From NCBI GenBank assembly GCA_028015205.1, contig CM051514.1, positions 8,370,001-8,434,000 on the forward strand: 64,000 bases of DNA, in the 5' to 3' direction. The notes under the pieces are model-generated. The model saw only the letters and a list, made by a program, of their open reading frames with translations, was not told where the DNA came from and did no database searches. Below, one piece after another: positions 43,994 through 56,200 of the stretch (within the stretch, counting starts at the first letter, position 1; each line of letters begins with the position of its first letter). Made by a program: the position numbers and the translations under genes. The DNA comes from Mytilisepta virgata. Taxonomy: Eukaryota > Mollusca > Bivalvia > Mytilida > Mytilidae.

Positions 43994-44142
43994 AAAAGAA
44001 GATGTGGTGTAATTGCCAATGAGACAACTCTTCAAAAGAGACCAAATGACACAGAAATTAACAACTATAGGACACTGTACGGCATTTAACAATGAGCAAA
44101 TCCAATACCGCATAGTCAGCTATAAAAGGCTCTCAAATGACA
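43994..44142. repeat. Mytilus-type dispersed repeat
   Basis: Contains gaagatgtggtgtaattgcc, aatgagacaactcttcaaaa, gacacagaaattaacaacta and accgcatagtcagctataaa. These match, from memory, an interspersed element common in Mytilus transcripts; no search was possible. Non-coding. Confidence 0.6.
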
Positions 44143-44419
44143 AATGTAAAACAATTCAAATATTTTTACAATGATAATTTTGATAATTTTCTTTAAATTT
44201 TAAGAAGGGAAAATTCTGTAAACACTTAATTTTTAGCGTTTTCTTTTATTAATTATTCAATATTCATTATATTTTTAGACCACGCATTTTTCTAATCTTC
44301 ATTTTTTTTGCCCATTATTCTCTAATCTTCATTTTTTAAGGACATTATTCTTTAATCATTTAACCCCATCCAAACCCTCATAATTAAGAAACACATACGG
44401 CATATAAAAGTTACACAAG

Positions 44420-46060
44420 GTTCAAAGTAACTACAGTCAGTGTACATAAATGACAAGTCCTAAAATTTTCTGGTAAAGAATTCCATAAAACATGAGCAGC
44501 ATAACTGAATGAGTTCTTACCAGAATGCATTGTATGAACTTGGGGGACCTAAAAAATATTTGTATACCTAAAATTATATCTAGTATCAACCTTGTTCTCC
44601 GTGCATGTACATGTAATCTGGGGAATTTTACTTTAAACAATAATTCATCATATGTGGAACATAATGACAATACACAAAATGCAATGCCAGCCTGCTCTTG
44701 AATTTTTTCTATTTTTATAGTTTTTTTCAGAACAAAAATGCCATGACATGGGACAAAAATTAACATTTGACAACATAAAAGTATGAAATATTGTTAATCT
44801 GTTTATTTTACTAAGGTTTTTACCAACACGTTTCAAAATATTCAATTGCTGTACTGCTTTTTTACATATATATTTTTGAGATATGACAATCAAAATTAAG
44901 TTTAGAATCTATATCTACAAGTAAATTAACAAATCATCAAAGGTTATTTCAGCATCACCAATATTAAAAATAGGATATTTGTCAAATGTTTTCTTACCAA
45001 CAGCAATGGCCTGGAATTTATCAGGATTGGCCTGCATACAATTTATAATAAACCAGTTTAGAAGTATGTTAATACTTTCTTCCTGCAATACCAAAATAAC
45101 CTATTCATACCGAGGTGTGTGAAATGAAGTTTTATCTCTTGATAGTTGTAAAGATCAGATTTATGAATAAAATAAAAGATGTCATTAATAAACACATTAA
45201 AAAGTAAGGGTAATAGTATAGATCCCTGCGGAACACCTGTTTGAACATTTTCCGAAGTACTGACAATATTTCAAAATTTTTATTTGTTGCTTTCTATCAG
45301 ATAAGTATGAATGTAAATATTTAACAGAGTTTTTACCTAGGAAATTATATGCTGATAATTTGCACAGTAATATCTTATGAGTCAAACAATCGAACGCCTT
45401 CGACAGATCCATTAGTACTGCCGCTAAATTTTCGTTGATAGCTAATGCCATTTTCCAGTCTTCCAAATGTTTTAATAGGGTAGTTTGACACCCATGGCCC
45501 TTTCGAAAAGCACACAAAAACATCAAAAAATTTTATCAAAATAAAGAGACAGTTGGTCAGACATAACCTTTTCAAAATTTTTAGAGGGAATTGGCAAAAT
45601 TCTAACTGGTCTATAGTTACCCTTTGTCACTGGGTCTTTGTTTTTAAATAAGGGGACAACCTGGGCTTCTTTTAGTCTATTTGGAAAAAAACTATCAGTG
45701 GACAAATTTATTAAATTTGTGATGGGATTAATAAGAGATGGTTCACCCAGTTTCATTAATTTGACAACGTTAACGAAAAAATTATTGAAAACTTTAGGTA
45801 CTTGTTGAGTTTCAGAAATGATATTATTTTCTTCCTGTAAAATTATTTTATTATTTGCTTTACAGGATTTTTTTGAAAAATAAGGTTTAATCATGTTAAT
45901 AGTACTCCAAAAATTGCTTGATATAATACCACCATAGCAACGTTCTTGAAAATATGTATTTTCAGATTTTCTTTTAATTTTATTCACAAAGCTTTTTCTT
46001 TTTCCATATTCTTCCCATGTTTTGGGGTTCTTATATTTTGAGAATTTTATATAGTACATT
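44420..46060 (-). mobile_element. Decayed CR1/Jockey-like LINE, 5'-truncated
   Basis: Minus-strand pieces in order: FWSTINMIKPYFS and an RT start with KEAQVVPLFKNKDP, KGNYRPVRILPIPSK; then FRKGHGCQTTLL, AVLMDLSKAFDCLTH (catalytic-Asp motif, FDCL-H); then VPQGSILLPLLFNVFINDI; then the thumb and tail KKAVQQLNILKRVGKNLS, NFCPMSWHFCSEKN. The pieces are in three frames with stops, and the second catalytic box (xADD) is not intact, so it is inactive. No endonuclease half is present. Confidence 0.88.
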
Positions 46061-48379
46061 TTTTGTTATAAATTGCCTTTCTAAGCTGTCTGTTCATATA
46101 TATGGGAGCTGGTTATTTTTGCAGTACTGCTCTTTTAATTGGAGTATGTTTATCAAAAATGGCAGGTATATCAGATTCAAAATTTTCATATATTCATGTC
46201 ACAATGTTTAATGTTTAATCGGTTGGATAAAAATGCATAATATTTTTAACCACTTCCCGATTTCTAAGTGGGAATTATCACCGTTTTTTCTACAGTTATT
46301 GGAACGATAAACTAGAGAAGTCCCGAAATAAGGTCTATGTAAACAAATTACATAGCAATGACATTTTCTTGGTTTTTGTCAAAAATCGTAGGAGAAACAG
46401 ATTCTCTTTCAATTTACTTGTGAGTTATTGAATTTCTCCTCCCTCAATAGTTAAATTTTAGATTTTAACCTGCTCGCTAAAGCTCATGTGTAATAGAAAA
46501 TTTAATTATCTCAGGTGGAGAAATTCCATAACTCACTCGTACCTGAAGGAGAATCTATATATATCCAGATGTGCCCTTTTTAATTCAAAATAAGAATTTC
46601 TAAAATTTAATTTTAATGTACTTAAAATTTATCCATCGTAAAAGGGATAACTACCCTATTCAGAGGGGTTATCCCTCAACTGAGGGTTTTTTCCCCAACC
46701 TGATCAATTTACTGAGATTTCATAAAAAGCTTAAATTTCCCTACAAGGAGTAGCTAAAACCACCATTATATTTTCCCATAGCATTCTATGTTAAATTGTC
46801 AAATTTCAGTCTTCTATGGAAAATTTATGTTGATTTTAAATAAAGTGAAAGGCATATCATTTGAAAACAGCATTATATCAGTTCTTTTCCTCAAAATCTC
46901 AGTTCATCTCAACTTGCATATAACAAAGGAATGTGCCTTGGAACTTCCAACATCCTGAGTTTTGTACCTCAAAACTGGGTGTGCATCATTTTTAATGGTC
47001 ATCTTTGACAGTCTACACCCGCAATAGTTTTGAATAAATTCTTGTCAGTAATTTAAAAATTCTATCAAGACACTAAGTTTCCATAGGTACTAAAATTAAT
47101 TCAAAATACTAATGAATTTACATAAAACTGAATAGCAAAGAACTATGTTTTTTATATGCACTATTTTCAGGTACATTTGTACGTTATAAAAGGAGATTTT
47201 CGTAACAGTGGTTCTACACCTAAGCAGGCATGGATTTTCATCGATTGGATAAAGGTTCCCATATGATAAATGGTTTAGAAGCAGCCATCTGTTTAGGTCA
47301 GTAATAAAAAATTTACCATTTTCAAAGTCAGTCTCTACTACTGGACACTTCAGTGAGTTCAAAGTTTTAATACCTTAACGTGAATTGTCTAGTCACTTGA
47401 GTGAAAAATGCAATGAGCAATGAGCTAAAACAACTGAACTTACTGATTTTGTTCATCATGTCTTCCACAGAAACAAAAAAATTCCACCTATGCAATTTTC
47501 AATGTGAAAGGGAGATAACTTCCTATGAGATTTTATAAAATTAAGTATTAAAACTCTGTTAAATATCATTAAATATATTTTAAAATAACAGTTTTACAAA
47601 TTTTAGGTTGTCCGAGTTGATAGAATTTTTTTTTCTTCAAATTTTCAAGTGCATTAAGTTTACTCCTGAAAATTCCCCATTCGGAATCATTTGTGAGGTA
47701 TTCAAATATAACCTTTATAAACAAGTTAAAAAATTTTTATGTTTTCTTGGGTAACTCAATAAAGATAATTAACCAACAAAAGATTGTCTAATAATTCTAA
47801 TGATTAGACTTTCAAAATGCGAAAAAATTCATTCCATGAACTGGTGTCCAGATAGGTGATGGGTCCAGAAGCTCAATCCACAGCCACCTAGCACGTCCCG
47901 AGCCCAGGGTAGACCCTCTCTTTCGCGGATTGTCTGGTCATAATACACAAAGCCTAACCATGTATAGTGCGTAACATGTTTGAAGAATGCCGCATCCCTG
48001 CACACTAAACAGCCATTCTCAGCCTTTGTAGTTTTCGGAAAAGAGTAGGCTAATAATGGCCACTACAGAAGGCTAAAAAATGCAACCCTTTTGCAGTGGC
48101 AGTCAAAATTGGTTCCCATTTGTGCCCCATCCCGGCACATCTATTTGAATTGTGTTTTATAAATTTTCTAACTGGTTCTTCTGAAGAAGAAGCACGAAGT
48201 ATTTGCCACAGGAAGTCAAGCGAACAACAATTGGTCAATTCTAGCACATCAAACATTCAAACACCCACAAATGCATTTGATTTAAAAAGTAGCACAATAG
48301 TAATGACTACCATGTGGTATGTATTATTTAGAGTTGTATGCATATGTACTGTAACAGTAGAGCATCATTTGCCTCCAAA
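46061..48379. other. Intergenic stretch
   Basis: No exon of BBS12 or other gene recognised. Scattered repeats; a hairpin-like phrase gaggagaaatt... occurs in both orientations around 46435-46545 (atttctcctccctcaatagt against ctcaggtggagaaattccat). Confidence 0.35.
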
Positions 48380-48450
48380 ATTACCTAGGGATGGAACCTG
48401 GAACCGTTCGTTGAGTAGACCACCGCTCTACCAACTGAGGTAAAGGAGTA
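48380..48450 (-). repeat. tRNA-like SINE head, fragment
   Basis: Minus strand reads ACCTCAGTTGGTAGAGCGGT, like a tRNA A box, then GTTCCAGGTTCCATCCC, like a B box. The arms do not form a normal cloverleaf, so it is a SINE remnant, not a tRNA gene. The following 60 bp recur diverged at 48728-48790 (gatggttctataa). Confidence 0.55.
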
Positions 48451-49974
48451 CTCAACTAGCGCAGCTAATGGAGGATGGTTATCAACCTGTGATGGTTCTA
48501 TAACTTCTTATTGACGAGGGAAGCCATGTGACACTTCCCCTGCCCCAAGAGTTATCATCATGCAATGACGATATACCAGCTTCAAATTAATTGCCAACTA
48601 TACCCATTTTGACAAACTAGAGTTTTTTGGTTGGACACCAATGTAAGAATGAGCGCATGGTTTGTCTCCAAAAATTACATTCTGCACTAACAAGATTCAA
48701 ACCCAGAAACTTTGGCGCTAGTCAAAGTAGGAGTAGTCAACTCAGGCACAGCCAATTCAGGATGGTGATGGTTCTATAAATTATTATTTTTAACTATGGG
48801 GTAGCAACCTCCCAAGTTTTTAAGAGAGATAAGTATTTAACCTCCAAACGGCAGAATCAAAGGGTAAAATGAAAGACAAAATTACTGCAGTTTTCACCCA
48901 CATTAATAATGTTTATCAACACTCTTTTACGTTACTGATGATCTGTATTACGTCCTGCGAATGCTGACTTCAATACATTTTGATTTTTGGATACCAATGT
49001 TTACTTATACACTGTCACATTTATGTTAAATACAAATTAAACATTTTATTTCATCGAACCATTACCAACTTCTTAATTAAGTTGTAGTAATATCATCCAC
49101 ATTGATAAAGTGTCACTATAATTTTGTGTCATTTGAGGGCAGAAGCAAGCACTTTTTATAAGTGAAACTTTCAAGCCTTTTCATGCTTATGACACATTCT
49201 TATATGTCAATAATATATCTTACACGTAAAAAATATGTACATTGTAAGCAATGACACTTTTATTTCCAAAAAAATAGTTTTAGGACTGAGCATAAATTTG
49301 ACTTCCAGAAAATATTTCTTAATCATACACGTATCTGCCGGTTTTTAATGATGCCAATACTCATGCTATCTGCAGCTCTATCTATCTTATAAGAGGGAAG
49401 GCCAGTTGTACATGCTAGTAAATATGTTGTTATAACCCAACTTTTGGGTATAGAATGTTGGGTGATTGCCCCGCAGAACTCATGGATATTGTCCAGTACA
49501 ATGTATGGTACATTAATGCCTTTTGGAATTTTGTGTTTGGAGTAATTTTTCTAACTTGGCCAGTCAGCGATGGGCACCAGTGGATACCCAAGTAAAAACT
49601 AGATTAATGGATGGCCATCTAAAATATATCCCTGGACTCAGAGGTCTGTGGCCAAGTAATAAAAATAGCTAATAAACTAGGCACTCAGAATTATCTCAAA
49701 AGGGATTACAGTGTATGGGTCACACATATGCTATTGCATGGCAATCTTGTAAAAAAACAGGACACTCAGTTGATCATTACCGGTACTTCTTCTGATATAA
49801 TAGATTCTTTAAGCTAGGATGTTGAAAATCACTTTAAAACGTTCTTTTCTCTGGTTGTGTAAATTATTTTTTGCAATAAATTACTAAAAGAAATTTTTAA
49901 TCTTAATTATTACCTCTTTCGTTTGAAGATTACAGATTTTTTGGGAAATAAATGAATTTTTTATAAAAAATTTT
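48451..49974. other. Intergenic stretch
   Basis: Only the duplicated SINE-related scrap at 48728-48790. Otherwise nothing recognised. Confidence 0.35.
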
Positions 49975-50243
49975 GTGCCTCAGTGGCTGAGTGGTCTAGG
50001 TAGTTCGTCATGACTACTAATGATCACTATCCTATCAACACCGAGGTTGTGAGTTCGAATCTCACCTGTGTTGGGGTGTGTTCGACTCCGATCTTAATTG
50101 ACAAGGATTGCCAATTTTCCTACCGAAGGTCGATGGTTCTCTCCAGGTACTCTGGCTTCCTTCACCAATAAAAAAACTGGCCGCCTCGAAATAACCAAAT
50201 GTGCTGAAAACGGTGTAAAACCCAACTAAACAAACAAACAAAC
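49975..50243 (+). mobile_element. tRNA-derived SINE, near full length
   Basis: Head CAGTGGCTGAGTGGTCTAGG, B box GGTTGTGAGTTCGAATCTC, then body, then tail AAAACCCAACTAAACAAACA with (AAAC)n. Flanks ataaaaaatttt and ataaaatttt look like target-site copies. Same family as 14911 and 58858. It resembles the widespread bivalve tRNA-Ser-type SINEs. Confidence 0.9.
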
Positions 50244-50499
50244 ATAAAATTTTTCATGGGCTAGACATTTATCTGCTGTTAACTGCTTTTCCAGTTATGT
50301 GATTTGTTTGTCTTTCCTTTCACTGAATAGAAAAATTACCATCTAATGAAGCATATTCCTTTACCATGCAGTTAAGCTTTTAACAGGTTTCATGTATGTA
50401 ATTACAAATCATTCACCTAATTTACATATACACCCACCTGTACTTCAGTACAAAAAGGATTGAGATAATTTCCATCAATAATGTTTAACATGTTTAAAG

Positions 50500-50695
50500 A
50501 GGACAAATATACTTAAGGAGCAAACCAAAAAAGTGCAATCCATTAGACAGACAAACCTGGAAGACAAAAGAACAACCACAAGCACAACAAATAACTGAAA
50601 ACTAAAAAACAATGAACAACACAAACCAGGAGTGAATTCAGGTGCTCTGGAAGGGTAAGCAGTTCCTGCTCTGTGTACAGCACCCGTTGTGAAGT
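50500..50695 (-). mobile_element. Retroelement family B tail
   Basis: Aligns with 7668-7870: gaggacaaatata, aaggagcaaa, accacaagcacaacaaata, aacaatgaacaacacaaa, then a part matching the family A 3' region (aggtgctctgga). Non-coding relic. Confidence 0.65.
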
Positions 50696-50968
50696 TCAAC
50701 AAAGTCAATCCGGTGGTAGTCACAAATCTGTGCAGGTACATGTGTATATGAAAAGTTTTGACAGTGGTCCAACATCACCTTCAATATTGGAACACTGTAA
50801 CAGTCAGTCAATTTGTGATGCCGATTGTAAAATTTCCTAAGTGATTACATCAACTTATCCTTGATAAAACCCTGGTTAAGTTTAAATAGCCTTCTTCATT
50901 CATTATAGGTGACCTTGTAAAAAGGACACTGGGAACAAATGATAGGCAAGTATTAATAAATAGGCCAT

Positions 50969-52268
50969 TTTTAGCTCACCTGGCTATTGCCAGGGTGAGC
51001 TTTTGCCATCACTTGGCGTCCGTCGTCCGTCCGTCGTTAGCTTTTCATTCAAACATCTTCTCCTCAGAAACCATTTGGCCAATTCCAACCAAACTTTGCA
51101 TGAGTGGTGTATGGAAGGTCCTAAACAAAGTTTCCTCATTTAGTTCTGATTGGTCAAGAAACATGGCCACCAGAGGCAATTCTTGTTTCTGATTGGCTGA
51201 TTTTCAAAAATCTTCTCCTCTGAAACGCCTGGGCAGATTGGATCGAGGCTTCATAGGAATGATATATGACATGTCCTCTACAAACGATCCTCATTTTATA
51301 TTGATCCGATGAAAAACATGGCCACTGTTGCTAAAAATAGAACATAGGGGGTAAATTGCTGTTTTTTGCTAATAACTCAAAAACCGTTACAGATATCGAA
51401 AATCTGACATGGGGTAAAATTGATCAGCATGACAAGATCTACCTACCCTGAGATTTTGAAGGAAATTCCAAAACCCATTTAGGAGTTATTGCCCTTTTTT
51501 TGTCAACTTTTCAAAATTTTACCATTTTTCGTCATTTATCTCCAAAACTATTTGAGATAGAAGTGAAAAGTAAATTTGAAAAATGTATGCCATGTTGAGA
51601 TCTTCCTACCCTGAAATTTTAAAGGAAATCCCAAAACCCATTTAGGAGTTGTTGCCCTTTTTTGTCAAATTTTCAAAATTTTTTCATTCAAAAATCGTCT
51701 CCTCTGAAACCGCTGGGCTGATTGGTTTGAAACTTAATTGGAATGATTTATGACATGTCCTCTACAAACAATCCTCAATTTATTTTGATTTGACATAAAA
51801 CATGGCTGTCGTAGCTAAAAATAGAATATAGGGGTGGATGTGTTGTTTTTGGCTTATAACTTAAAAACCGTTACAGATATCAAAAATCTGACATGGGGTA
51901 AAATTGATCAGCATGACAAGATCTACCTACCCTGAAATTTTGAAGGAAATCCCAAAACCCATTTAGGAGTTATTGCCCTTTTTTCGTCAAATTTTCAAAA
52001 TTTAACAGTTTTCGTCATTTATCTCCAAAACTATCTGAGATAGAAGTGAAATGTAAATCTGAAAAATATTTGCCATGTTGAGGTCTACCTACCCTGAAAT
52101 TTTAAAGGAAATCCCAAAACCCATTTCGGAGTTATTGCCCTTTTTTGTCAAATAAATTTTCCCTGAACAATTGAACCAATTGCAACAAACTTGGTCAAAT
52201 AGTTAATTAATTGCCCAATGAAAACCAGACTCCAGGTGAGCGATACAGGCTCTGGTGAGCCTCTAGTT
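50969..52268 (-). mobile_element. ACTAGAGGCTC family element, long copy
   Basis: Reverse orientation: starts tagctcacctggctattgcc, followed by its inverse ccagggtgagctttt, so it has a terminal hairpin. It ends gatacaggctctggtgagcc and tctagttat. Inside, a unit of about 485 bp (CATGGCC/CGTAGCTAAAAATAGAA, AAAACCGTTACAGATATC, AAATTGATCAGCATGACAAG) is duplicated in tandem, at about 51310 and 51795. Confidence 0.75.
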
Positions 52269-53166
52269 ATGTTTAAAATTTGATTCTGAAATTTGTAAAT
52301 TTTTAGTAGTTAATTCCTTGAAAGCCTACACACTTGTACATGTTGTATTCTGCCTTATGTTTAGCAAGGTAGAATGTATTGGACCATTATGATACAGAAA
52401 ATTAGAAAAAGTATTTTAAAATCTATTCTTCAGAAGCAAAAGGGCCAACTGGGGCCAAACTTTGAAATTGGTATAAAGGGCTTTGTGTGGTCTTTCAGAA
52501 GTAATGCCAGCATTGGCAATTTTTTATTCTGACAGTCAAATGAGTGATGGACGTTGTGAGTTCGATCCAAAACCAAAGACTTTAAAATTAGTATTTTCTG
52601 CTTTTCCACTATAACCCACTGAATTTACCAATAAAAGCAAAAATTAACTAGTGGTCTTGGACTTGGAAGAATGTGTCTAGTTGAGTGACATGTCTTCCTG
52701 CAGACTGTAACCTCATCAGCTAGCATGTTAAAAATTCAGCTCAGTACAAATCAGGGTCATAAACATTTTCATATCACATGATCGTAATGATTAATGTTTG
52801 GTCTTTGTTTGTTGATAACTATTAATTAATCCAGATTTTGGATTTTATATCAATAAAATCTTTGACTTTGAATTTGACTTTATCACATCAACATGTTCTT
52901 ATCAAGATTTACAAGTCATAATTGCAACTAGATATTAATGAATTACTGTAATCAATACTCAGTCAATAAATAAAAAAAATAAGCTGGCACACCAATAAAA
53001 AGAGCAGTTGCCTAGATACAGGAACTAAGATCATTTCCTTACACTCATTAAAAATCAAATATTTGCTCCCTAAATTATTTTTTGGAAAAATTCCTGTCAT
53101 AAAGATATATACCGGTATCATTTAATATACTGATTCAACTATGATAATAAAAATGTTGTATTTCAG
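52269..53166. other. Non-coding, upstream of the first visible BBS12 exon
   Basis: No exon recognised. BBS12 must have at least one more 5' coding exon ending two bases into a codon; I could not find it here or further upstream. Confidence 0.4.
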
Positions 53167-53245
53167 CATTAAGTGTGTTATTGATACAAACAATGCCATC
53201 TTTATACGTGAAACAAGTTTACTGTTAACAGCCTTAGAAATTCAA
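53167..53245 (+). CDS. BBS12: BBS12 exon a
   Basis: Acceptor ATTTCAG, donor CAA/GTAAGT. The first base completes a codon from an unseen upstream exon. IKCVIDTNNAIFIRETSLLL corresponds to the N-terminal KFIIDE...ISST segment of vertebrate BBS12. Confidence 0.85.
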
Positions 53246-56200
53246 GTAAGTACACAGTATTTAACAATAAAATCCAAACAATTCATGTCATTGTGTGTTT
53301 ACTGCTCTATTCTTTTGAACAAGTACATGTACATGTAGTAGCAAATAGTTTTTCAATTTGAGATGTAACGGGCAGTTTAATTGGGTGGGCACTTGGATAT
53401 ATACAGTATAATGTCAGAGGCTAAAACTCATCTGACTTTATCACCTTTGGCTTTCATTTATTAAAATATTTCAGTGGTCTGACAAGTTTGTCCATTATTT
53501 CTTTGTAATTTATTCTCAGTTTTTTGAAAAGTGTATTTCTGAAATTTCAGACCAATTTTCTGGTCCCATAACAATATTTCACTCTCAATAACTTGAGCTG
53601 CAATTTTGAATTGGTCTACATTCAAAAAGTGCCAGAGTAGTGAAAAAAAAAAGAAGACAGAGGACCTATTCCATTGATGTTTTGCCTTCCTCATACCGGA
53701 TTTGACATGGGCAGCAATTGGTGGGTGTCCTGCAGGAAGCAGAGACTGCTTACTCCTCTGGAGCACCTGAGTCTACCACCGGTTTTTTGATGGGGTCCAT
53801 ATGATGATGTTGTTCATATGATTTTAGTTTTTAAGTGTAGTGTTTGTATTGTTTTGTTCTTGTCTCCGTTGATCTCCAGAGTTTGTCAGTTATTTTCGAT
53901 TTTCCCCTCCTTCACATATCCCTTTTGTATTTCTTGACTTTACTTATTCAATATGTAACTGATAGATGATAATATATGTCATTTACATGTTACAGATATA
54001 ATCTGGCTGATGATTTTTGTTGATTGACCTTGAGTGTAGGCAGCTTTTCAAGTAAATTTTCAATGATTAAACAACACTTAAACATTGCCTTGGTCTATTT
54101 GCCTCGAGACATTTCTTGGGAATATCTCAAATGTTCTTTAAAATTAATGTGAAAAGTATTACAATGCCTTTTCTTACCACTAGTCGTAAATTAATTATTG
54201 TCTTTTCCGTGGCTAAATTTAATGCCTCATATACCGGTATATTTTAGGGAGCAACCATTTGATTTTTATGGGAGGGCTAGGATCAAATTTGAAAAAAAGT
54301 CAGGACCAGGATTTTGGCAAAATAAAGACAAAATCTCTTTAGGTGTGAAAAAAAAATACAGGACCTGTGTTAATCAGGAAATTTTTTGGTTTAAATGAAA
54401 ATAAAATTTAGGCCTAAATAATGGCCAAAATAAAAATCCAGGACCAAAATATGACAAAAAAAATTAGGCAGGATCAATTTTTTGAATGAAATTTGTTGAA
54501 TTTCTTTCAAAAAAATCCTGATGACCTACATGTACCTACAAAGAAATGTAAAATTGTAAAATATATGTGTAAGTGCAAGTTTTATTTCCAAAAATTTGAA
54601 CCACATTGAGTTTTGTGAAAAACCTAATTGTAATGCAATATTGATTGAATGATACTCGATTCTGATTGGACAACATTGAAAATCTCATGGCATCAAATGT
54701 GCAATTGATGCCATGAAATTATTTCACAAGCACAGACATTACCATGATTACTTCCAACATTTTGAAAATTTCCGTTTGAAAGCGATATTTTGACATTGCA
54801 CTACAATGGAGATAACAGTATTGTTTTCTATTATATGATGGCACCAGTTGATGATTTGAGGGTCGGAAATATCCGTTTAATGGCTCTGCTAACATGTTAT
54901 TTCATAAATGCTCAGAATGGTAATAAATTCTGGAGTTTTCCATCAAGAAATCAATTGCTGCACACAATTATTATAGAAGATACATATAGTTGACTATTAA
55001 ATTGAAACATGATTATATGTATGTATAATAATGCACAGAAATTGCTGTCCACGGTAAGAAATGTTTTACTTTGAAAATGTAGTGTTAATGTTTGCATTTT
55101 TTAATTTAATATTTGTTTATTTTAGCATCCTATTGGACAGTTTATTGTATCCGTTTGTCAATCATTTTATAAACAGCATGGATCTGGTGTAAAAACACTT
55201 CTGTACACAATTGGAATGTTTGTCAAAGTTTCAAGGAATCTGTTAGAAAAGGTAAATGCAGTTAAGGTTTGTTCAGGAAAGTACAGACTATTTTGGCTGA
55301 ATTGCAAATAGTCTATGCTTAATGTTTTAATGATATGGGTAGAACTGTGTATATAGAGAATAATACATGGCAAAATCCATATCACATGACGTATCACCAC
55401 AAGATTTCAATATCAGCACGAGGGCCTCTGGCCCAAGGGGTGATATGGCACTTGTTACGGATTTTGACATGTTTTATACGCTTTATCATATATTTTAATA
55501 GTGGTGAACAATCATGTGACCAATATCATTTTAAGAGGTATGATAAAGGGGTGATGATATCGATATCATCACGGTAGAAAATACAGCTGACAATATTCTT
55601 TCAGTATCGTATAGTCAATTTTCCTTTATTTAGTACTAAGTATATGATAAATGGAAGTGTCATATCATCACAAAATACAAGTAATGTGCATAAATATATT
55701 AAAAATATTTGCTAACAATAAAAAAGTTGATCGGTCAGTAGATTACATATTTAAGGATGGTTGCAGATGAGTTTCATAATAATGATAATTTCATTTTATT
55801 TTTCTGCTAGTTCATAACAAGATTAATTCAGATACAAAAATTACCATATATGAAGTCTAAGCAATTGACACTTTTACGTGGAAAAGAACCTGTCTTGATT
55901 TTTCCTGTATTTTGTTTGGGTAGGTTTTTATTCCAGAAGACAATACAAGTTATAAGGATTTCATGGTAATTTCTTATTTTGGAAAGAAATTTGGGAGTCA
56001 CTTTAAAAAAAAAAACATTTAGTTGAACTATAAAAAATGGTTACCAATAATTCTTAAGGATGTTTACTGGTCATGTTTTTGAATTTTTGTCAGATGTTCA
56101 GAATCTTCTGGTTTTATCAATTTGAATGCCATAAATTATTTTTCCCACTAACACCCATTTTTCTTTTCATAATTATTATGCATGCAGAATAATAAGCCAT

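Noticed and set aside
48380..48450. A tRNA gene on the minus strand
   Set aside because: Boxes are tRNA-like but the stems do not pair correctly and the flank is repetitive.
49975..50075. A tRNA-Ser gene
   Set aside because: The head has A- and B-box-like sequence, but no proper acceptor stem or anticodon arm, and it is joined to a SINE body and tail present at three loci.
42700..53160. First coding exon of BBS12
   Set aside because: Searched by eye for the conserved N-terminal GLQ-L-x-x-A motif ending in the required phase; no convincing candidate.
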